A model generated the notes under the pieces. The model searched no databases, was not told the origin of the DNA, and saw only the letters and a list, made by a program, of their open reading frames with translations. A stretch of 18,724 nt of DNA, taken from NCBI GenBank assembly GCA_934155625.1, contig CAKPHD010000033.1, positions 1 through 18,724 on the forward strand. Direction: 5' to 3'. Made by a program: the position numbers and the translations under genes. This DNA comes from an uncultured Clostridia bacterium. Lineage in GTDB: Bacteria; Bacillota; Clostridia; TANB77; CAG-508. Shown here piece after piece: positions 14,991-18,724 of this stretch. Each line of letters starts with the position of its first letter. The first letter of the stretch is position 1.

Positions 14991-15217
14991 TATCCATTTC
15001 GAACATTGTTTTGGTATTAAATTTATATTTACAAATTGATAATATATTGTTTTTTATACCTTGGTGTCGCAATCTTCATATAAAAGATATTAGTATGTAG
15101 ATTGCTCCATATCGCATTCGCTTTGCTCATTTGGTCGCTTACGCGGTATTTCAAAACAATATATTATCAATTTGTAAAATATAATATTTTAATACATTGC
15201 GAATCGGAACATTGACA
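14985..15217. repeat. Nested inverted-repeat element, copy 2 (inverted relative to copy 1)
   Basis: The inner arms are a perfect 23-bp inverted repeat (15031-15053 and 15153-15175) starting ACAAATTGATAATA. They enclose the same ~100-bp core as copy 1, in opposite orientation, with about 13 substitutions and one indel over ~139 bp by eye. Weaker outer symmetry (14985-15030 against 15176-15217) brings a TTGACA to each end, facing outward. The outer arms do not match those of copy 1. The element fills the spacer between divergent rarA and ruvA. No ORF of note is inside. Confidence 0.83.
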
Positions 15218-15240
15218 TTTATTTTTTTTATATTTATAAT
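15212..15240 (+). promoter_or_regulatory. Consensus sigma-A promoter of ruvA
   Basis: TTGACA, 17-nt spacer, TATAAT, 24 nt upstream of the chosen GTG start. The -35 is at the right edge of repeat copy 2. Confidence 0.88.
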
Positions 15241-15264
15241 ATCAAAAGTGAAAGGATGATTAAA

Positions 15265-15879
15265 GTGTTAGCATATATAAAAGGTTCATTAGAAATGAAA
15301 AATAAAAATTATATAGTTATTGATGTTGGAGGACTTGGATATAAAATATTTATGTCTGAAAATGCTATAAATTCGCTTGGTGGAATTGGCGAAATTATCA
15401 AAGTTCATACATATTATAGGGTTAGAGAAGATGATATTAGCATCTATGGATTTAAAACTCAAGAAGAACTTAGAATGTTTGAATTACTTATTAGTGTTAG
15501 TGGAGTTGGAGCCAAAAGTGCATTAGTAATGCTTTCTTGCATTGAGCCATCAGAATTTGCTATTGCAGTAATTTCTAACAATATAAAGCTACTTACTCAA
15601 GTACCAGGAATTGGTCCAAAATCTGCACAAAGAATTATTTTAGAATTAAAAGATAAATTAAAAGCTGAACAATCTGAATTAGATGAAGAAAAACTAGAAA
15701 GTAAAAAATTAAATTCTATTAAAGTTTCTGAAAATATTCAAGAAGCAACTTCTGGACTTATGGTTCTTGGTTACACTAGAAAAGATATAGAAAAAGCCTT
15801 CAAACATTTAGATGTTGAAAATCTTAGTGTTGAAGACTTAATTAAAAAAGGCTTAATCCTTTTAACTACCAAAAGTTAG
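15265..15879 (+). CDS. ruvA: Holliday junction branch migration subunit RuvA
   Basis: RuvA binds four-way DNA junctions as a tetramer and loads the RuvB motor. The protein is 204 aa, normal length. Domain I is the OB-fold from MLAYIKGSLEMKNKNYIVIDVGGLGYKI. Domain II has two helix-hairpin-helix motifs, LLISVSGVGAKSAL (about 73-86) and LLTQVPGIGPKSAQRII (about 110-126). After an acidic flexible linker, domain III (about 150-200, RuvB-binding) ends the chain. An ATG three codons upstream (15256) overlaps the ribosome binding site GAAAGGA; the GTG at 15265 sits 8 nt after it and gives the standard family N-terminus, so I chose GTG. ruvB, the usual next gene, is absent; ruvA is followed by a terminator and is monocistronic. 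It diverges from rarA. Confidence 0.96.
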   Translation: MLAYIKGSLEMKNKNYIVIDVGGLGYKIFMSENAINSLGGIGEIIKVHTYYRVREDDISIYGFKTQEELRMFELLISVSGVGAKSALVMLSCIEPSEFAIAVISNNIKLLTQVPGIGPKSAQRIILELKDKLKAEQSELDEEKLESKKLNSIKVSENIQEATSGLMVLGYTRKDIEKAFKHLDVENLSVEDLIKKGLILLTTKS

Positions 15880-15907
15880 CCTCAAACTTAAATTTCTTCT
15901 ATTATAT

Positions 15908-15942
15908 AAAGCAGTCAAAATAAAATTGACCGCTTTATTTTT
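15908..15942 (+). terminator. Intrinsic terminator of ruvA
   Basis: AAAGCAGTCAA, loop, TTGACCGCTTT with one A-C mismatch, followed by ATTTTTT. It lies between the convergent ruvA and oapA genes. In the minus direction the tail is not U-rich. Confidence 0.8.
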
Positions 15943-16472
15943 TATTTATATATTTTATTCAATATTATCCCTACAAAATGAACAATTTGTGTTGAGTTTT
16001 TATTTGCAATTTCTTTTCCTATTGCTTTGCCTCCAACAGTTATTGCAGCAACACTTGCACTTATAACAAATTGTAAATTCACACCTGTCTTTTCTGAAAT
16101 TTTTGCAGCTATTAGAGCACTTATCGCCCCACTTAATACACCACAAATATCTCCTATAACATCTGCACATATATTAGCTACTTTTGCTGCATTTTTTATT
16201 AATTTTATAGATGTTTTTGCTCCTGTAACTTTTTTAGTAGCTTTTGCATGAAATTCGTGTTCTTTCGCTACTGTTACTGCAACACCTACTATATCAAATA
16301 ATATACCTATTGCAATTACAATTATTAGTATTATTACTGACGATATTATATTTAAATGTGTTACTCCATTATTTGATATGTATGAAAATGCCATTGATAA
16401 TATAAATGTTGTTATAAAAATTTGTATAAACCATTTTATTTTCGAGTGTTCTTTTTCTTTATCTTTTTTCAT
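15942..16472 (-). CDS. oapA: OLE-associated membrane protein OapA
   Basis: A 176-aa membrane protein with four probable helices: about 14-33, 43-68, 100-124 and 133-152. Between helices 2 and 3 is a basic cytoplasmic-type loop (KEHEFHAKATKKVTGAKTSIKLIKNAAK). GILFDIVGVAVTVA, KVTGAKTSIKLIKNA and NICADVIGDICGVLSGA match my memory of OapA, the protein that binds OLE RNA and holds it at the membrane in Bacillus halodurans; some entries label the family as CorB-like Mg/Co transporters. Position supports this: it begins directly downstream of a ~570-nt structured RNA on the same strand, as in known OLE loci. AAGGAG lies 12 nt before the ATG. It is probably co-transcribed with the RNA through the hairpin at 16504-16529. 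The identification rests on recalled motifs plus context, not on a search. Confidence 0.85.
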   Translation of the reverse strand: MKKDKEKEHSKIKWFIQIFITTFILSMAFSYISNNGVTHLNIISSVIILIIVIAIGILFDIVGVAVTVAKEHEFHAKATKKVTGAKTSIKLIKNAAKVANICADVIGDICGVLSGAISALIAAKISEKTGVNLQFVISASVAAITVGGKAIGKEIANKNSTQIVHFVGIILNKIYK

Positions 16473-16503
16473 TTATGTTTTCTTCTCCTTTTATACTAAT
16501 AAA

Positions 16504-16529
16504 GCGAGAATTTATTAATAAAATCTCGC
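16504..16529 (-). terminator. Hairpin at the 3' end of the OLE RNA, upstream of oapA
   Basis: On the minus strand GCGAGATTTTATT and AATAAATTCTCGC form a near-perfect palindrome (one T-T mismatch), followed by TTTATTAG. The tail is weak, so it may define the RNA 3' end while letting some transcripts continue into oapA, whose ATG is 31 nt further on. Confidence 0.6.
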
Positions 16530-17069
16530 ACATTTTATTTTTTACAAGATGGTAAAATCTAAGTAAATTTTACGGTTTAGGTCTAGTTGAATTTCTCTAT
16601 CCTCTACTATATATTACTATATAGCTGTTTCCATTTAAAAAGAACACCTACATATTTCATTAGGCACTAGATCGCCACTTAAGTCCGTACCTTAATCCTC
16701 AGATTTCTATGCTTCTATGAAAGCAAACATTCTAGAAGTTTTCCTTGACATACTATTGTTTATTGCTAGTCTTTTTTGCAAATGCAATTTCATAATAATA
16801 CTTAATCCCAATACCTTCACTCAAGACAGGCTACTCTATGTATTTTGTGTCTTGGCACTCACCATAGGTTTCACTTAAAAATGCAATTTAAGTCTCAACG
16901 AAACGAGGGAATCCTGTATATGCCATTATACCATACCCTGGTCTCTTTCATCCTACTCACACACAAAACTGGCATTTCGCGCACAAATAAGATGCTTCAT
17001 CGGTACGCCCTTTAGTGGATTTTTAGCCCCACCCTCGCAATAAATAGTACGACTAGAATAATGCACCAT
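16504..17069 (-). ncRNA. ole: OLE RNA (ornate large extremophilic RNA)
   Basis: About 570 nt without protein-coding frames but with clearly higher GC and many short complementary stretches. It is bounded by an extended -10 promoter (17077-17104) and the hairpin at 16504-16529. The 5' half, on the minus strand, contains GGTGGGGCTAAAAATCCAC (about 17017-17035), AGGGCGTACCGATGAAGC and GAGTAGGATGAAAGAGACC, which I recognise as OLE-like conserved blocks. The 3' half has GATTAAGGTACGGACTTAAG and a GTAAAATTTAC/GATTTTACC pairing. Length (family about 600 nt) and the membrane-protein gene just downstream agree. OLE RNA forms a membrane ribonucleoprotein with OapA and other proteins and supports growth under cold, alcohol or high-Mg stress in Bacillus halodurans; its molecular mechanism is unsettled. 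The exact ends are inferred. It lacks the hallmark motifs of RNase P RNA and tmRNA. Confidence 0.85.
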
Positions 17070-17076
17070 CTTTATT

Positions 17077-17104
17077 ATTATACCAAATTTATCCAATTTA
17101 TCAA
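17077..17104 (-). promoter_or_regulatory. Promoter of the OLE RNA-oapA unit
   Basis: On the minus strand TTGATA, 16-nt spacer, TGGTATAAT (extended -10). It predicts a start near 17069. The RNA is thus expressed independently of tmk. Confidence 0.75.
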
Positions 17105-17193
17105 GAGCTGTTTTTAATTATTTATACACTGCTATAGCTCAATTTCACCCAATTTTTAATAAATTCTTTGACTTTTCATTCTATTTTTTAATA

Positions 17194-17865
17194 TTATATA
17201 TGTTTTCTTATCTCTTTGTATATTTCTTCGTGAATATCTTCAATCGTTCTAATTTTATTTTCTTTTACACAATGTACTTCATACCAATTATAATCTTTAG
17301 CAACATCACACGCAGCATTATATGCATCAATTAAATGATTTTTATCACTTTCATGAATATCCTTTTGAGTTGTATGTGCAAATTTATTTTCTCTATTTGC
17401 TATTAATTCTAATGATTTTTCCACTGGCATATTCAAGAAAAACACTTCTGTTGGCACAGGTAATCCATATAAGTTGAATTCAAAATCCCATAACCAATCT
17501 AAAAATTTTTTTCTTTCATTTTTATCTTGAATTTTTCCTGCCTGATGAACCATGTTAGCAGTTGTATATCTATCTGCTAATATTATTCCTCCATTATCAT
17601 AATATTCTTTATATCCTAATTTAAATGTAGCATATCTGTCAGCAGCATAAAATGTTGATGCTATATATGGACTAACATCCTTTGCATTTTTACCAAATTC
17701 TCCTGATAAATACATTTTTACTAGTGAAGAACTTGGAGAATCATAATTTGGAAAACTTACAACTTTATATTCTACTCCATCTTGCGTTAATTTTTTTTGT
17801 AGTTTTTCAAATTGTGTTTGTTTTCCACTTCCATCTGTTCCATCTATTACAAATAATTTTCCCAT
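17194..17865 (-). CDS. tmk: Thymidylate kinase (dTMP kinase)
   Basis: The product phosphorylates dTMP to dTDP with ATP in the cytosol. It is 223 aa, slightly longer than most (about 205-215). The N-terminus FVIDGTDGSGKQTQFEKLQ is the P-loop; its Ser/Thr after GK is replaced by Gln (GKQTQ), a variant I recall from clostridial members. FPNYDSPSS, DRYATFK (about 99-105) and ADRYTTANMVHQ (about 119-130, the DRY substrate motif) follow. The LID is around VEKSLELIANRENKFAH. TAAAGGAGATAAT gives a strong ribosome binding site. It follows the heptad-repeat gene after 71 nt with no terminator between, so the two are likely co-transcribed from the promoter at 18594. About 90 nt of AT-rich spacer without a clear terminator separates it from the OLE promoter. 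Confidence 0.93.
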   Translation of the reverse strand: MGKLFVIDGTDGSGKQTQFEKLQKKLTQDGVEYKVVSFPNYDSPSSSLVKMYLSGEFGKNAKDVSPYIASTFYAADRYATFKLGYKEYYDNGGIILADRYTTANMVHQAGKIQDKNERKKFLDWLWDFEFNLYGLPVPTEVFFLNMPVEKSLELIANRENKFAHTTQKDIHESDKNHLIDAYNAACDVAKDYNWYEVHCVKENKIRTIEDIHEEIYKEIRKHI

Positions 17866-17936
17866 TTTTATTATCTCCTTTATTTTTTCTTACAGTATAT
17901 AACAATATATTTGATGTACATCTACTCTTTATCTTA

Positions 17937-18476
17937 TTATTTTATTAATTTTAACATTTTTTCTGCATTTGGGTCTCCTAGTTTTCTTGATATTGCAGCA
18001 TCATATCTTATAAATAAATTAATTACATCTCTGTGTTCTTCTTCTCTATTTTTTTCGTTTTGTACCCAAAGCTTGTTGTTTTCTTCCCAGCGCTTGTCAT
18101 TCTCATCCCAACGTTTGTTGTTTTCTTCCCAGCGTTTGTCATTCTCATCCCAGCGCCTGTTGTTTTCTTCCCAGCGCTTGTCATTCTCATCCCAGCGCCT
18201 GTTGTTTTCTTCCCAGCGTTTGTCATTCTCATCCCAGCGCCTGTTGTTTTCTTCCCAGCGTTTGTCATTCTCATCCCAGCGCCTGTTATTTTCTTCCCAG
18301 CGTTTGTCATTCTCATCCCAACGTTTGTTGTTTTCTTCTCTCATTTCTTGTATTTCTCTTTTATTGTCTCTAATTTCTTCTTTCATCTCTCGTATTTCTT
18401 TTTTATTATCTCTAACTTCTTCTCTTAAGTCATTTATTGCACGTAAAATTGGCACTACTATTTCATCACTATTCAT
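17937..18476 (-). CDS. Heptad-repeat coiled-coil protein (179 aa)
   Basis: A soluble, highly charged protein. Residues about 1-50 are Arg/Glu/Lys coiled coil (REEVRDNKKEIREMKEEI). About 50-134 consist of twelve heptads alternating KRWEENN and RRWDEND, i.e. six 14-residue units. A short C-terminal domain (LFIRYDAAISRKLGDPNAEKMLKLIK) follows. No membrane segment is visible. The frame is open further upstream, but ATG at 18474-18476 has AAGGAGGA seven bases before it. The RW(D/E)EN repeat type occurs in unrelated bacterial and archaeal proteins, sometimes with nuclease-like domains, but none is present here. The function is unknown; it may be a structural or oligomerising protein. It is first in a probable operon with tmk. 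Confidence 0.85.
   Translation of the reverse strand: MNSDEIVVPILRAINDLREEVRDNKKEIREMKEEIRDNKREIQEMREENNKRWDENDKRWEENNRRWDENDKRWEENNRRWDENDKRWEENNRRWDENDKRWEENNRRWDENDKRWEENNKRWDENDKRWEENNKLWVQNEKNREEEHRDVINLFIRYDAAISRKLGDPNAEKMLKLIK
18075..18326 (-). repeat. Tandem repeat, six units of 42 bp within the heptad-repeat gene
   Basis: Each 42-bp unit is two related 21-bp halves (on the plus strand, roughly gttgttttcttcccagcg and gtcattctcatcccagcg plus a few bases). The array is exactly 252 bp. Units differ by only a few bases, mostly T/C changes in the CGTT/CGCT/CGCC positions. This suggests recent unit duplication. The repeat keeps other frames free of stops, creating false ORFs. Confidence 0.95.
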
Positions 18477-18593
18477 AGAATATCCTCCTTCAATTATTTG
18501 ATTTAACATTTAGATAAAAAATTATATATTATGAATAAAAAACTCATATTGATATAAATTGTGTAATCCGTACACCAAAAATATTATGCTTAG

Positions 18594-18622
18594 ATTATAC
18601 ATTCTATTTTTACATATGTCAA
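18594..18622 (-). promoter_or_regulatory. Consensus sigma-A promoter of the heptad-repeat gene and tmk
   Basis: TTGACA, 17-nt spacer, TATAAT on the minus strand, a full match to consensus. The leader is about 110 nt. Beyond it (18623-18724) nothing else is seen. Confidence 0.88.
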
Positions 18623-18724
18623 GTATTTTTTTCTTTCATTTTTTAAAATATAAATTGCAATAATAAGTGTCGCACTTTTTTATAAATAATTCATAAAATT
18701 TTATGATACAATTTTTGCCATTTC

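Noticed and set aside
15942..16472. Phage holin as identity of the four-helix protein
   Set aside because: The size and hydrophobicity would fit, but there are no phage genes nearby, and the motifs and the upstream RNA match OapA.
16504..17069. RNase P RNA, tmRNA or 6S RNA as the identity of the structured RNA
   Set aside because: I do not find the conserved RNase P core blocks or the tmRNA tRNA-like ends and tag frame, and it is far longer than 6S. The adjacent OapA-like gene fits OLE RNA better.
18075..18326. Regularly repeated 21/42-bp units resembling a CRISPR array
   Set aside because: There are no unique spacers; units are tandem, in frame and encode heptads of a protein with a good start site.
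17911..18501. Long plus-strand reading frame of Ser/Leu/Phe-rich repeats opposite the heptad gene
   Set aside because: It is a shadow of the 21-bp repeats, with no ribosome binding site, and a biased composition seen only because the repeats lack stops in several frames.

Overview
The window looks like a chromosomal piece of a very AT-rich Gram-positive anaerobe, most likely an uncultured gut member of the Clostridia. The grounds are AT-biased codon use, AGGAGG-type ribosome binding sites, near-consensus sigma-A promoters with 17-bp spacers, a SigH/Spo0H-type sigma factor, folate-type TrmFO, and an OLE RNA locus with its partner protein. No phage, plasmid or resistance module is evident. Most genes lie on the minus strand; ruvA and one Cys-rich protein gene are on the plus strand.

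Left part, read along the minus strand from about 11 kb down to 0: murI (glutamate racemase); sigH with its own promoter and terminator; an operon of a membrane-anchored phosphodiester glycosidase, cytidylate kinase (cmk) and an HD phosphohydrolase, ending in a terminator; a SWIM/SNF2 helicase with its own promoter; a ~280-bp nested inverted-repeat element; trmFO; and a large coiled-coil protein whose start codon is separated from its Shine-Dalgarno by a hairpin.

Middle part (11.0-13.7 kb): a plus-strand Cys-rich carboxypeptidase-regulatory-like protein; opposite it a 45-aa small membrane protein, and two adjacent half-length TauE/SafE genes that together make one transporter's worth of membrane segments; then a membrane-anchored protein of unknown function that is broken into two overlapping frames.

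Right part (13.7-18.7 kb): rarA and ruvA, both DNA recombination/repair factors, diverge from an intergenic region filled by a second, inverted copy of the repeat element. Its two ends carry outward-facing consensus promoters. Beyond ruvA is the most interesting locus: a ~570-nt structured RNA (minus strand, about 17069 to 16504) with an extended -10 promoter, followed 32 nt later by a four-helix membrane protein. I identify the pair as OLE RNA and OapA. Upstream of it are tmk (dTMP kinase) and a coiled-coil protein built of six perfect-length 42-bp repeats.

How they work together: several genes serve basic growth (nucleotide kinases, cell-wall D-glutamate, tRNA methylation, recombination), while the OLE RNA-OapA pair is a membrane ribonucleoprotein linked in other Firmicutes to stress tolerance. 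The repeat pair at 3.1-3.4 kb and 15.0-15.2 kb has not been matched to a known family and deserves a genome-wide look.
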